64,000 nt of DNA from Chitinophagaceae bacterium (GCA_025449935.1 JANWIJ010000062.1:103580-167579); one strand, 5' to 3'. Positions 45,475-56,600 are shown, counted from the first letter of the stretch. Program-made: numbers and translations. Notes: generated from the letters alone by a model not told the origin.

Positions 45475-46335
45475 CTAAATTTCCGAGAGTTTGAAAAAAT
45501 CCTTTGGTCTTATACCGCGTTCGGTTTGTTGCAGGTTGCAGCATTCATGAACCGGGTCATGTTCAAAGAGAAGAATATAATCACCATCCATCGCTTCTTT
45601 CAAAAATGATTTTTTTTCATGCAGGGTCGTCAGCGGGAACATATCATAAGCCATTACATAGGGGAGGGGAATATGTCCCTGCGAGGGGAGCAGGTCTGCC
45701 ATGTATACAATGGTTTTGTCTTTATAGCTTATCTGCGGCAGCATCATTTTTTCTGTATGGCCGCTGACAAACCGGACTGAAAAATTTTGGGTAAATGATG
45801 TCTCGCCCAGTTTATCGTCCTTGCTCCCGGTTACATCAATAAACTTCAGCTGCCCGCTCTCTTCAATCGGTAATATATTTTCTTTCAGGAACGAAGCTTT
45901 TTCACGGTCATTGGGATGCACGGCCCAGTCCCAGTGTTCTTTATTGCTCCAGTAAGTGGCATTTTTAAATGTGGGTACCAGGCGGTCTCCCTCCCGGCTG
46001 ATACTGCCGCCGCAATGGTCAAAATGTAAATGGGTAAGAAAGGCATCGGTGATATCATCCCGGTGAAAGCCGTATTTGGCCAATGACTTGTCCAGGGTAT
46101 CATCTCCGTGCAGGTGATAATGACTGAAAAATTTTGCATCCTGTTTGTCACCATTACCATTGTCCACCAGGATCAGCCGGTTACCGTCCTCAATTAATAA
46201 ACATCGCAGGGCCCATGAACACAGGTTATTTTCATCGGATGGGTTTATTTTATTCCAGATACTTTTTGGCACTACCCCAAACATGGCGCCGCCATCTAAT
46301 TTAAAATAACCGGTATTGATTGAATAGAGTTTCAT
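45475..46335 (-). CDS. Metallo-beta-lactamase fold hydrolase
   Basis: 286 residues. The zinc-binding motif is THLHFDHCGG (H-x-H-x-D-H), followed by a downstream His in VSGHTEKMM, an Asp in VYMADLLPS, and a final His in LLFEHDPVH. The layout is that of the AHL-lactonase-like and related quinoprotein-type hydrolases, with no added domain or signal peptide, so it should be cytosolic. The substrate is not predictable. Its ATG overlaps the stop of the MFS gene by 4 bp (ATGA), so the two are translationally coupled. Confidence 0.9.
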   Translation of the reverse strand: MKLYSINTGYFKLDGGAMFGVVPKSIWNKINPSDENNLCSWALRCLLIEDGNRLILVDNGNGDKQDAKFFSHYHLHGDDTLDKSLAKYGFHRDDITDAFLTHLHFDHCGGSISREGDRLVPTFKNATYWSNKEHWDWAVHPNDREKASFLKENILPIEESGQLKFIDVTGSKDDKLGETSFTQNFSVRFVSGHTEKMMLPQISYKDKTIVYMADLLPSQGHIPLPYVMAYDMFPLTTLHEKKSFLKEAMDGDYILLFEHDPVHECCNLQQTERGIRPKDFFKLSEI

Positions 46336-47639
46336 GCCGTTTTATTTTTTGCTGCCTGGGCATAGAATAATAAAAGCAGACCAATGACAAAAAAACTGGC
46401 GAGTGCCAGCACGGAATTCCGTTGGGAACCGGTGAGCTCTGTAATAAAACCAAAACTGAAAATACCAACTACTGCGGCCATTTTTTCCGTGACATCATAA
46501 AAACTAAAGAACGAGACCGTGTCGCGGGTGCCTTCCGGTATCAGTTTGGCGTGCGTGGAACGGCTTAAAGACTGTATACCCCCCATGATAAAACCAACGC
46601 CTGCTCCCAGTGCATAGAATTCATAGATCCCGCCTTTTGGCAGGTAATAGGCGACGATACACATGCCGATCCAGACGACAACAAGTGTCATCAGCGTTTT
46701 CAGGTTGCCAATTTTGGAAGAGAGCCAGGAAATAACAAAGGCCCCCGGTATTGCAATCAGCTGGATGATCAGGATGGCGATGATAAGATTCTCCGTGGGT
46801 ATCTCCAGTTCACTTTTACCATATAAGGCTGCTACCAGCATCACGGTCTGTACACCCATATTATAAAAAAAGAAGGCCAGCAGGAATCTTTTTAACCGGG
46901 GCAGTTGTTTTACCTGTCCCCAGACTTTTTGCAATTCCCTGTATCCCTTCGATACAATATTATGCTGCAGGTCACCCGTGCCGGCGGGAACAGGTTTTGG
47001 TAAACGGCGGAGTGAATACTGTCCGAATCCCCACCACCAGACGCCTACCAGCAAAAACGAAATCTGGGAGCCCCTGCCTTCGGTAATCCCGAAACTCTCA
47101 TTCATCAGTACAAAAACAAAGCAGATCAGTTGCAGCAACACACTGCCCACATATCCATAAGCAAAACCTTTGGCGCTGACGCGGTCACGGTCCTGGGGGA
47201 TGGCTATCTCGGGGAGAAACGAATTATAAAAAACCTGGCCGCCCCAGAATCCCACGCAGGCAATGATCATACTGATGAGACCGAGAGCGAGGGTGCTTCT
47301 CTCAAAAAAAAACAACAGGGCACAGGCAATACTGCCCATGGTTAAAAAGAAGTTGAGGAATTTTTTTTTGTTTCCCCTGTAATCGGCGATGGAGGATAAG
47401 AGTGGCGACATAAAAGCTACAATCAGCATGGCCAGTGCAATCGCATAATTATATAACGCTGTGTTTTCAAATTGCCTTCCCAGGAATGTAACAGTAGTTT
47501 TGGAGATTGCTTCATTGTCAACAGCAATCGCTTCAAAATAAGTGGGGAAAATAGTCGAGGTGATAACGAGGTTGTACGAGGAGCTGGCCCAGTCGTACAT
47601 GGCCCAGGCATTTACTATTTTTTTAGGAGCCGTTTGCAT
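46332..47639 (-). CDS. MFS transporter, UMF1/Atg22-like
   Basis: 435 residues from ATG 47639; a TTG two codons upstream is less likely. About twelve membrane helices are present. The N-terminal signature KKIVNAWAMYDWASSSYNLV matches the UMF1 family, related to fungal vacuolar effluxer Atg22. A second family-like stretch is GGIQSLSRSTHAKLIPEG before the tenth helix. The substrate is unknown, possibly amino acids by analogy with Atg22. It is coupled to the hydrolase gene downstream and follows uppP by about 36 bp on the same strand. Confidence 0.9.
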   Translation of the reverse strand: MQTAPKKIVNAWAMYDWASSSYNLVITSTIFPTYFEAIAVDNEAISKTTVTFLGRQFENTALYNYAIALAMLIVAFMSPLLSSIADYRGNKKKFLNFFLTMGSIACALLFFFERSTLALGLISMIIACVGFWGGQVFYNSFLPEIAIPQDRDRVSAKGFAYGYVGSVLLQLICFVFVLMNESFGITEGRGSQISFLLVGVWWWGFGQYSLRRLPKPVPAGTGDLQHNIVSKGYRELQKVWGQVKQLPRLKRFLLAFFFYNMGVQTVMLVAALYGKSELEIPTENLIIAILIIQLIAIPGAFVISWLSSKIGNLKTLMTLVVVWIGMCIVAYYLPKGGIYEFYALGAGVGFIMGGIQSLSRSTHAKLIPEGTRDTVSFFSFYDVTEKMAAVVGIFSFGFITELTGSQRNSVLALASFFVIGLLLLFYAQAAKNKTA

Positions 47640-47675
47640 GCGCAATGCTTTCCGTAAAAATAGGGGATAAATGGT

Positions 47676-48515
47676 TTACCCGCTTATCACACCCGTCAGT
47701 ATTAAGACCAGTAATATGATCCCGGCAACAATCCGGTATATTCCGAACACTTTAAAGCCATACACTTTGAGGTAATTGATAAAAAACCGGATAGCGAGTA
47801 TGGCCACAACGAAAGCAACAAGGTTGCCGGCCACGAAAGCGATGGTATTGTCACGTGTCCCAGTTATAAGTTTTATTCCTTTATGAATGCTGCCATTGTC
47901 TCCCGGCCATTCTTTGATAAAAAGCGAATAAGCCGTGGCGGCAAACATGGTGGGCACTGCCAGGAAGAAGGAGAATTCGGCAGCCAGGTTCCGGGTGAGT
48001 TTCTGCTGCATACCACCGATAATGGATGCCGCGCTGCGGCTTACACCGGGTATCATGGAAATAACCTGCCAGCAACCAATGATAAATGCTTTGCCAAAAC
48101 TTAACTGGTCATCGGATTCAATAACCGGGTTCCGGAAAACCTTGTCAATCACCAGCAGCAGGAAACCACCGGCCAGCATGGCAATGGCTACTACGGTGGG
48201 GTTGAACAGCCATTTATCAATAGCATCAGAAAAAAAATAACCCAGCACCAACGCGGGGATTACACCAACCACCAGCTTTGCATAAAACTGCCAGCGGCTG
48301 AAATCAAAAAATTTGCGCCAGTAAATAACGACAACGGCAAGGATGGCTCCCAGCTGAATGGCGATAGTAAATAAGGTGACAAAACTTTTTTCACTTTCTG
48401 TGGTGGCAGTGCCCAGTAAATGTTCTGTAATAATCATGTGCCCGGTAGATGAAACAGGCAGGAACTCAGTAAGACCTTCTACAACGGCGATGATGACGGC
48501 TTCAATAATGCTCAT
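47676..48515 (-). CDS. uppP: Undecaprenyl-diphosphate phosphatase
   Basis: 279 residues and about eight membrane helices. UppP (BacA) removes a phosphate from undecaprenyl diphosphate so the carrier can be reused for peptidoglycan and other glycans, and confers bacitracin tolerance. Both catalytic motifs are present: EGLTEFLPVSSTGHMI near residue 14 and PGVSRSAASIIGGM near residue 155. It is 60 bp downstream of the DUF3098 gene, in the ftsX–DUF3098–uppP order common in Bacteroidota. Confidence 0.96.
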   Translation of the reverse strand: MSIIEAVIIAVVEGLTEFLPVSSTGHMIITEHLLGTATTESEKSFVTLFTIAIQLGAILAVVVIYWRKFFDFSRWQFYAKLVVGVIPALVLGYFFSDAIDKWLFNPTVVAIAMLAGGFLLLVIDKVFRNPVIESDDQLSFGKAFIIGCWQVISMIPGVSRSAASIIGGMQQKLTRNLAAEFSFFLAVPTMFAATAYSLFIKEWPGDNGSIHKGIKLITGTRDNTIAFVAGNLVAFVVAILAIRFFINYLKVYGFKVFGIYRIVAGIILLVLILTGVISG

Positions 48516-48575
48516 GGAGTTAGTATACTAAAAGGCCAACAGGCATTCGGGCGGAAGACAGGAACGGGGCCTGGA

Positions 48576-48836
48576 TTATTCTCCTTTGGTATTTAGGGAT
48601 TTTGGTTTCCTGAAAATGGCAAAAATTTCAATGACCAGGCCCGCCAGGATCAGGATCGGGGCAATGGTAATGCGGGTGGTACTGTACACGGCACTTTTGT
48701 CGAACACATTCGGGTCCTTATTACTGGCGCCACCAGACATTAAAAGCATACCTGCCGCAATGATCACGATACCGATCAGCATCCATTTGTAATTATCTTT
48801 TGTGAAAATGGAAAAACTTGCTTTTGTCTCACTCAT
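48576..48836 (-). CDS. DUF3098 family small membrane protein
   Basis: 86 residues with two membrane helices (YKWMLIGIVIIAAGMLLMSG and ITIAPILILAGLVIEIFAIF) joined by a loop (NKDPNVFDKSAVYSTTR). This is the DUF3098 family, found almost only in Bacteroidota between ftsX and uppP. Its function is unknown; the place suggests a role in cell-envelope synthesis or division. Confidence 0.9.
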   Translation of the reverse strand: MSETKASFSIFTKDNYKWMLIGIVIIAAGMLLMSGGASNKDPNVFDKSAVYSTTRITIAPILILAGLVIEIFAIFRKPKSLNTKGE

Positions 48837-48934
48837 GTCATACGATTTTGGTCGTGCAATATAGGAAAAAGTTCATAGTTTAAGGTTGATGGCCCAGGGT
48901 AAACGGGCCCTGAACCATGAGCTGGGAAGCTTGC

Positions 48935-49807
48935 TTAATACAGGTCATCCAGCTTCATCCGGAGGTATTTGATAACACTGCGGTGGGTACTGAACAGGGT
49001 GATGCAGATACCGAGTACAAACAACCCGCTGAACAATAAGATCAGCGAGGTGGTATCATGTATAGCTTTTAGTTCAGGCAATATTCGTTCCGCGATAAAT
49101 ATCACCATCAGCACGGCAGCCACTGCAATAACGCCGCTGATCGCACCGTTGATCACAGCTCTTGTATTCATTGGTTTTGCGATAAACCAGCGGGTAGCGC
49201 CCACCATTTGCATGGTTTTGATGAGGAAACGGTTGCTGAACATCGCCAGCCGGATGGTATTGTCAATTAATATGATCACCACGATCGCCAGGAAAATGGC
49301 AATGGCCAGCAGGATGATACTGATGCGCTTGATATTTTTATTCAGGTTATCGACAAGGGCTTTTGGATAGGAGACTTCACTGACATAGGTCTGGCTCTGA
49401 AGATCCGCCTGGATGGCAGCCAGGGAATCGGCATTCATGTATTGCCGCTTCACTTTGAAATTAATGGTATTGGGCAGGGGGTTGGCATCTAAAATACCGT
49501 CCCAGCTTTTATTACCGTCGCCGATAAATATTGTTTCTGCTTTTTCTTTGCTCACAAATTCGATGGTCTTTACATACGGCTTCGTGGATATATATTCCAT
49601 CAGGAAAATGCTGTCTTTTGGGTTCAGGTTCCCCCGGAGTTCTGCCCGTACTTCTACATTTTCTTTAAAATAGTCGCCGAGTTTATTGGCATTAATGACC
49701 AGCCAGCCGATAATGCCCAGCAGGAGCAGGACAAGGGTAACCCCAAGAATAGACATGAAATAAGAGGGCTTACCACGTTTAATCGAAGCTTTACCTGATT
49801 GGGACAT
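48935..49807 (-). CDS. ftsX: FtsX-like cell-division permease
   Basis: 290 residues from ATG 49807. A longer start at 49840 would fall within a predicted −7 box, so it should be upstream of the mRNA. FtsX with FtsE forms an ABC-type complex that activates peptidoglycan hydrolases at the septum. The protein has a first helix (FMSILGVTLVLLLLGIIGWL), a periplasmic loop of about 120 residues (VEVRAELRGNLNPKDSIFLM onward), and three C-terminal helices with VGATRWFIAKPM between them, as in FtsX. No ftsE gene is adjacent. Confidence 0.9.
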   Translation of the reverse strand: MSQSGKASIKRGKPSYFMSILGVTLVLLLLGIIGWLVINANKLGDYFKENVEVRAELRGNLNPKDSIFLMEYISTKPYVKTIEFVSKEKAETIFIGDGNKSWDGILDANPLPNTINFKVKRQYMNADSLAAIQADLQSQTYVSEVSYPKALVDNLNKNIKRISIILLAIAIFLAIVVIILIDNTIRLAMFSNRFLIKTMQMVGATRWFIAKPMNTRAVINGAISGVIAVAAVLMVIFIAERILPELKAIHDTTSLILLFSGLFVLGICITLFSTHRSVIKYLRMKLDDLY

Positions 49808-49837
49808 GGGATTATAAATTAGATTAATGGGTTGGCG

Positions 49838-49845
49838 CAAAAATA
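49838..49845 (-). promoter_or_regulatory. Candidate −7 box for ftsX
   Basis: On the − strand this reads TATTTTTG, a full match to TAnnTTTG. A TTG lies 15 nt upstream, shorter than the usual spacing, so the call is tentative. It would put the transcript start near 49831, before the ATG at 49807. Confidence 0.35.
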
Positions 49846-49993
49846 GCCAATTAAGCAGTACAATCAGTATTTTTGCTGCCCATTTAAACGGTCACAGCGG
49901 TTGCATATTGCCATCTGGAGTAAAAGATATTTGTTAAAGAATTCCTGTTTATAAACTGATTAGTTCCCAAACGAATAAGTACTGATAACTGAT

Positions 49994-52891
49994 ATGGAAT
50001 ACGATTTCAGAAGAATAGAAAAGGCATGGCAACAAAAATGGAAGGAATCAAAGATCTACCAGGTTAGTAATGATTCTGTCAACCCCAAGTTTTATGTCCT
50101 GGACATGTTCCCTTATCCCAGCGGGGCCGGGTTGCATGTTGGCCACCCCCTGGGATATATAGCCAGTGATATTTACAGCCGGTATAAAAGACTGAAAGGT
50201 TATAATGTACTCCACCCGATGGGATTTGACAGTTTTGGTTTGCCCGCGGAGCAATATGCACTGGATACGGGCCAGCATCCTGCTGTAACTACGAAAAAAA
50301 ATATTGCCACGTTCAAAGCCCAGCTGGACAATATCGGTTTTTGCTATGACTGGAGCCGCGAAGTGCAAACCAGCGATCCGCATTTTTATAAATGGACACA
50401 ATGGATCTTCCTGCAACTGTTCAACAGTTATTTCTGCCATACGGAAAAAAAGGCCCTGCCCATTTCATTACTGATCAAAAAGTACGAAACGAAAGGTTCG
50501 ATGCCAAAAACCGGGGAACCTGTACCGGGAAAACATTTTACAGCAGAACAATGGAATGCTTTTTCCGAAAAAGAAAAAGCGGAAATATTAATGAGAAGAC
50601 GGCTGGCTTATTGCGGGTATGGCGAAGTGAACTGGTGTGAAGCGTTGGGAACCGTACTTGCCAATGATGAAGTAGTGAACGGGGTCAGCGAAAGAGGCGG
50701 TCACCCGGTCGTAAAAAAGACATTGCGTCAATGGTACCTGCGGATCACGGCCTATGCAGACCGTTTGCTGGAAGGACTTGACACGATAGATTTCAGTGAT
50801 GCGATGAAAGAGATGCAGGCAAACTGGATCGGGAAATCTTCGGGGGCGGAAATAGATTTTTCGATAAATGGACATGAGCAGAAACTGCGGGTATACACCA
50901 CCAGGCCCGATACCATATTCGGGGTTGACTTTATGGTCATCGCACCGGAACTGGAACTGGTGAATGAAATAAAATCTGTTCCGCAAGCTGCAGCCGTGGA
51001 TGAATACCTTGCCTATGTAAAAAGCCGCAGCGAAAGGGAAAGAATGGCGGAGAAAAAAATAACCGGTGTATTTACCGGTGCCTATGCCATCAATCCTTTT
51101 GATGACCGGGAAATACCAATCTGGATTTCAGAATATGTGCTGGCGGGATATGGTACCGGCGCAATCATGGCCGTTCCCTGCGGTGATGACAGGGATCACC
51201 GCTTTGCAAAGCATTTCGCTATTCCCATCACCAATATCATCGGGGATCATTATGATGGCGAGGAAGCCAACCCGACCAAAGAGGCCGTGCTGCAAAACTC
51301 GGGGTTCCTGGACGGGCTGGTAATGAAAGGGGCCATGGATGTGGTACTGGAGGCATTGGAAACAAAAGGTATCGGGATACGCAAGGTGAATTACAAAATG
51401 CGTGATGCCGCCTTCAGCCGCCAGCGCTACTGGGGCGAACCCTTTCCCATCGTTTGGAAAAACGGGATCGCTTACCCGCTTAATGAAAGTGAATTACCCC
51501 TGGAATTACCGCATGTGGATAGTTACAAACCCGGCCCCGAGGGTGAGGGACCGCTGGCGAATATTGATACCTGGGTCCAGCAGGATCTGGAAACGAACAC
51601 CATGCCCGGTTATGCCGGGTCGTCCTGGTATTTTTTAAGGTACATGGATCCGCATAATGATAAGGAGTTTTGTAACCGGGAAACATCCGACTACTGGAAC
51701 CAGGTTGACTTGTACATTGGCGGAACGGAACATGCTGTGGGGCATTTGCTGTACAGCCGTATGTGGACAAAAGTATTGTACGACCTTGACCTGATCGGCC
51801 ATGATGAACCTTATAAGAAATTGGTGAACCAGGGAATGATACAGGGAAGTAGCCGGTTTGTATACAGACTTCAAACAGGAACAGCTGCCGGACGTGATAA
51901 TCAAATTCCATTAAATAAAAATGGGTTACCCATTCAGGTTTTTATATCAAAATCTTATTATGATCAGGGTTTGAAACTTAATATCGAAACGATATTAAAG
52001 AAAGTTAATGCTCATATAAATATTTTTAACGGCGTTGAGTTACGAAATGATTATGGCTTTTTGGTTTCCCAGTTACATGTTGATGTGAACATGGTTAATG
52101 GAATTGAGCTTGATGTGGAAAGTTTTAAAAAGTGGAAACCAGATTTCGAAGATGCAGTTTTTATAACTGAAGAAGATGGTAAATATATCTGCGGCACCGA
52201 AGTTGAGAAAATGTCCAAATCCAAGTTCAACACGGTTAACCCTGACGACCTGGTTGCCAAATACGGAGCTGATACTTTCCGCATGTATGAAATGTTCCTC
52301 GGGCCGGTGGAAATGAGCAAACCCTGGGACACCAAAGGCATTGAAGGGGTGCACCGGTTCCTGAAAAAATTCTGGCGCCTGTTTGTAGATGAAGCAAAGG
52401 GCCTTTTAGTAACGGACGGGGAACCCAGCATGGAAGAACTGAAAGTATTGCACAATGCGATCCGGAAAATTGAAAACGATACTGAACGTTTCAGCTTCAA
52501 TACCGGTGTCAGCAGTTTTATGATCGCCACCAACGAACTGACAGATCTTAAATGTCATAAACGGTCTGTACTGGAACCCCTATTGATCCTGCTGGCTCCC
52601 TATGCACCACATGTTGCAGAGGAATTATGGATGTTGCTGGGCAACAAGACTTCTATCCTGGATGTTTCCTACCCGTTGTTTGAAGAAAAATATGTAAAGG
52701 AATCTACCAAAGCCTACCCGGTTGCCATTAATGGTAAAACAAGAACAGAACTTACCCTTCCCCTGGATATTACACAGAAAGAAGTGGAAGAAATTGCCGT
52801 AAAAGATGAAGTGGTGCAGAAATGGCTGGAAGGGAAAACACCTAAAAAGATCATCTATGTAAAGAATAAGATGATTAATATTGTTGTCTAA
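49994..52891 (+). CDS. leuS: Leucyl-tRNA synthetase
   Basis: 965 residues; charges tRNA-Leu with leucine in the cytosol. The HIGH-type motif is HVGH in PYPSGAGLHVGHPLGY and the KMSKS motif is EKMSKSKFN near residue 738. The editing domain lies between, with TTRPDTIFGVDFMVIAPEL-type residues (TRPDTIFGVDFMV). A segment of about 69 residues between FVYR and HVDVN (residues about 625–695) is much longer than I recall from other Bacteroidota LeuRS. Its DNA is markedly AT-rich: about 23–27% GC at 51901–52020, against a clearly more GC-rich remainder of the gene. The frame is intact, so the enzyme is probably functional. Confidence 0.96.
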   Translation: MEYDFRRIEKAWQQKWKESKIYQVSNDSVNPKFYVLDMFPYPSGAGLHVGHPLGYIASDIYSRYKRLKGYNVLHPMGFDSFGLPAEQYALDTGQHPAVTTKKNIATFKAQLDNIGFCYDWSREVQTSDPHFYKWTQWIFLQLFNSYFCHTEKKALPISLLIKKYETKGSMPKTGEPVPGKHFTAEQWNAFSEKEKAEILMRRRLAYCGYGEVNWCEALGTVLANDEVVNGVSERGGHPVVKKTLRQWYLRITAYADRLLEGLDTIDFSDAMKEMQANWIGKSSGAEIDFSINGHEQKLRVYTTRPDTIFGVDFMVIAPELELVNEIKSVPQAAAVDEYLAYVKSRSERERMAEKKITGVFTGAYAINPFDDREIPIWISEYVLAGYGTGAIMAVPCGDDRDHRFAKHFAIPITNIIGDHYDGEEANPTKEAVLQNSGFLDGLVMKGAMDVVLEALETKGIGIRKVNYKMRDAAFSRQRYWGEPFPIVWKNGIAYPLNESELPLELPHVDSYKPGPEGEGPLANIDTWVQQDLETNTMPGYAGSSWYFLRYMDPHNDKEFCNRETSDYWNQVDLYIGGTEHAVGHLLYSRMWTKVLYDLDLIGHDEPYKKLVNQGMIQGSSRFVYRLQTGTAAGRDNQIPLNKNGLPIQVFISKSYYDQGLKLNIETILKKVNAHINIFNGVELRNDYGFLVSQLHVDVNMVNGIELDVESFKKWKPDFEDAVFITEEDGKYICGTEVEKMSKSKFNTVNPDDLVAKYGADTFRMYEMFLGPVEMSKPWDTKGIEGVHRFLKKFWRLFVDEAKGLLVTDGEPSMEELKVLHNAIRKIENDTERFSFNTGVSSFMIATNELTDLKCHKRSVLEPLLILLAPYAPHVAEELWMLLGNKTSILDVSYPLFEEKYVKESTKAYPVAINGKTRTELTLPLDITQKEVEEIAVKDEVVQKWLEGKTPKKIIYVKNKMINIVV

Positions 52892-52904
52892 TTTTATTTT
52901 ACTT

Positions 52905-53396
52905 ATGAGGTATATTCTTTTATTGCTAACCGTACTAATCACGCTGGCGTCATTCGATCACCAGGCGCCCACCATCAAAGCATCAGAACTAAAACCCTGG
53001 CTGGGAAACTGGAAAGGAACACTTACCTATAAAGATTATAGCTCCGGTAAACCAACTACCATTAATGCCACCATGAAGTTCGGTCCCATCGTGGACGGGA
53101 GCAAGCTGGTTGTAGCAGAAGGCTATCCCGATGAGCCCAGTCATGATGGAACAGATACATTACAGATCAGTGCTGATGGAACGTATATCAACGATAACAA
53201 ACTCGCCAGCAAAAAAAAGACTGCCGATACTTTTCAATTTGTCCTGGAAAACGAAGGAGAAGATGCCGGTCAGAAAGCGGAAATCAGGATAACCTATTCC
53301 TTTTCCAAAAGCCGGTTCACCCGTAAAAAAGAAATCCGTTACCGCGGACAAGCGGACTATTTTGTAAGAAACGAATACAAAATGGTGCGCCAGTAG
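52905..53396 (+). CDS. Small secreted protein of unknown function
   Basis: 163 residues from ATG 52905, 13 bp after leuS. The N-terminus (MRYILLLLTVLITLASFDHQ) is a signal peptide. The mature part begins LKPWLGNWKGTLTYKDYSSG and continues as about eight beta strands ending with YFVRNEYKMVRQ. The LGNWKG start and strand pattern recall lipocalin- or DUF1579-like beta-barrels, but this is only a resemblance. No catalytic motif is evident. It may be co-transcribed with leuS. Confidence 0.8.
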   Translation: MRYILLLLTVLITLASFDHQAPTIKASELKPWLGNWKGTLTYKDYSSGKPTTINATMKFGPIVDGSKLVVAEGYPDEPSHDGTDTLQISADGTYINDNKLASKKKTADTFQFVLENEGEDAGQKAEIRITYSFSKSRFTRKKEIRYRGQADYFVRNEYKMVRQ

Positions 53397-53610
53397 ATCC
53401 GGTCTATTTCATTTCCAGCCTATTATTAAGAAATCTTATCCAGCCCTGCTGCCGGTTGTTTAATCTTTTGGCAACTGGACTAAGGGATTTCCCGTTCCCT
53501 CCTGAAAAACAAGCAGGGAAAAGCGTTTACATTCCAGTTTCTAGGCTACAATGATTATTTTTATCAATCGGTTTCCCCCCAGGGATGCCACCTACACTAA
53601 TTAAACGTTT

Positions 53611-56600
53611 ATGAGAAAAACTTTACTCTTATTTGTATCAGTTCTTTCATTACTGGCCGGCAGCGCACAGCCGCGGGAAAATGAAACCGCGGCAGCGAGA
53701 GATATTGTAAAAAAGCACCATGCTTTGATCGGGTTATCCGCTGTTGACCTGGATAATTATATTATTTCAGACAGCTACCAGTCGGCCGAGGGTATCCGGA
53801 TGCTGTACCTGCAGCAATCTTACCTGGGAATTCCTGTTTATAACCAATTACAGGTATTGGCTTTCAGGAATGACAGGCTGCTTTCCAATACGGGCGGTCG
53901 TATCCCTTTTATCGAAAGCAGGATCAGTAACAAATCAGCTTTCCCTGCCGTAACAGCTACCCGCGCCGTCTCAGCAGCGTTGACAGAAAGCAAACTTCCC
54001 AATGCTCAGCAAATTACTGCTATCAAAGAGACCGGTGGCCGGCAGGAGTTTGGAAAACTGGGTGTATCACATGAGAATATTACCGCGGAATTGATATGGG
54101 TACCTATCAACGGGAAAGAAATAAAACTTGCCTGGCAGGTATTTGTAGTTCCTGTTAACGCAGAGGATATGTGGCTGATACAGGTCGATGCTTTCAGCGG
54201 GCTCATACTCGGAAAGATCAACCTGACTGTTTACGATGCATGGCACGGGGATGATCACCCGGAATCGACTTCTACTACAACCTCAATGCGGGACAATTAT
54301 ATAATAGCAAGGCCAGATGCTCCTTCTTTCAATCTTCAATACCGGATGCCGGTTGTCAATTCAGCATCTTACCGGGTCGTGCCATACCCGGCAGAAAGCC
54401 CGACACATAACGGGGGCACTCCTGCATTGGTCACCGATCCATGGTTGCTGGCTCCGGGCAATGCCACCACGTTGAAATGGCATAATGACGGAACCGCGGA
54501 TCATGACAGTACCCGGGGTAATAATGTCTGGGCTGCAGAAGACAGAAATAATACCAATAACATCATTGACAAGGCGGCAGTATCTACTACGCCCCAACCC
54601 AACCTGACATTTGATTTCGTACCTGATTTTACACAGGCCCCAACTACCACCACGCCACCTAACCAGCAATTCAATATTACCAACCTGTTCTACTGGAATA
54701 ATATCGTACATGATTTAACTTATCTCTACGGATTTGATGAAGTCTCCGGTAATTTCCAGAACAGCAACCTTGGGCGTGGGGGACTGGGCGCTGATTATGT
54801 TATAGCCGATGCGCAGGATGGCGGTGGTACCAACAACGCAAACTTTGCCACCCCCGCAGATGGATCAAGACCCAGGATGCAGATGTACCTGTGGACAGCT
54901 CCCAATCCGGATCGGGACGGAGATGTTGATAACAGTATTGTTGTTCATGAATTCGGGCATGGTATCAGCAATCGACTTACCGGCGGGCCCTCCCAGGCAG
55001 GTTGTGTGGGCAATGCGGAACATGGTGGAGAAGGATGGAGTGATTATTATGCCCTGATGTACACCACCAATTGGGCTTCAGCCACTCCATCAGATGGTTT
55101 CAATATTCCACGTGGTATAGGAACCTATGCATTAGGACAGCCGGCGACGGGTTTGGGAATACGGGCCTTCCGCTATTGCACCAATATCGCTGTTAATCCA
55201 CGTGTTTATTCCGCCGTCATTCCATCGGCACCTCATGACCGTGGAGAATACTGGTGTATGGCCCTGTGGGAAATGACCTGGGAGATGATCCAGCAAACGG
55301 GCATTAACCCCAATTTATTTAACCCATCAGCTGCAGGAGGTAACTCCGCTGCATTAAAACTGGTGACAGAAGCTATGAAATTACAGCCCTGCGGACCCGG
55401 GTTTATCGATGCGAGAAATGCAATCCTGCAGGCAGATACTATCTTTTTTGGCGGTTTATACAGTTGTGCTATCTGGAAGGCATTTGCAAAAAGAGGAATG
55501 GGGAGAAACGCATCACAGGGTTCTGCCAATAGCGTTACAGACCAGATCCCAAGTTTTATTGTTGACAATGGATTTTTCTCGGTGACGCAAACTGCACCCC
55601 AAATCCAGGAAGGTCAGAACGTAACTTATTCCAATCATATTACCGCCGGCAACTGCAGCCCGATGGCGAATTTCTTTGCTACGGATACATTGCCGACCAA
55701 TGTTACTTATGTTAGCGGCGGTTCGTATAATGCCGGTAACCGCACCGTTACCTTTGGCCCTATCAATTTATCAAGCGGGCAAACTCAAACGCACCCGGTT
55801 ACTGTTACTGTAAACAACGGAACATATTTTGTCCCTGTCACCCATTTTAATGAACAGGTAACCGGTGCCACTATTCCAGCCGGCTGGACAGCTACTCCTT
55901 CGTCTGGTAATGCATGGACCGTGTCAACAACACAGGGAAATAGTCCGCCCAATTCTTTCCTAGCACCCAATTTGGCTGTTGTAACTGATATGTCACTGGC
56001 CAATTCAACATCCTATACACTTAATGCGACTGCTTCATCATATACAACGCTTAGTTTCTGGCATCGCTTCAACACGGAAGACGGATGGGACGGGGGCGTA
56101 GTGGAAATAAGTACAAATGGTGGCGCTTCCTGGTCCGACCTTGGGTCCCGTATGATCATTGGAAAGTACAACGGTTCATTAGGCGTTGGATCTAATAACC
56201 CGATAGGGGGCAGGGCAGCTTTCACTGGTAATAACGGAGCATCCTTTATGAAGACGGTGGTAAATCTTGCTTCTTTTGCCGGACAGTCGGTCCGCATCAG
56301 GTTCCGGTTTGCTTCTGATGATAATACAGCACCAACCGGTGGCGGATGGTTTGTGGATGATATCATATTACATACCGAACCCGCTGTATATATTAAGTCT
56401 AATTTGTTTAATGCCGGAAGCCAGCTGGTGTCTGTAACAGATACCATAACTCAAATATTACCGGCGGCTCCTTCCTGTATCCCCGTTAGCATTACCATCC
56501 AGCCCCTTGCTGTAAACGGATGTGCCGGGGGAAATGCAACATTTACAGTGGCCGCGACCGGAACAACCCCTTCTTACCAGTGGCAGGTGAATACAGGAGC

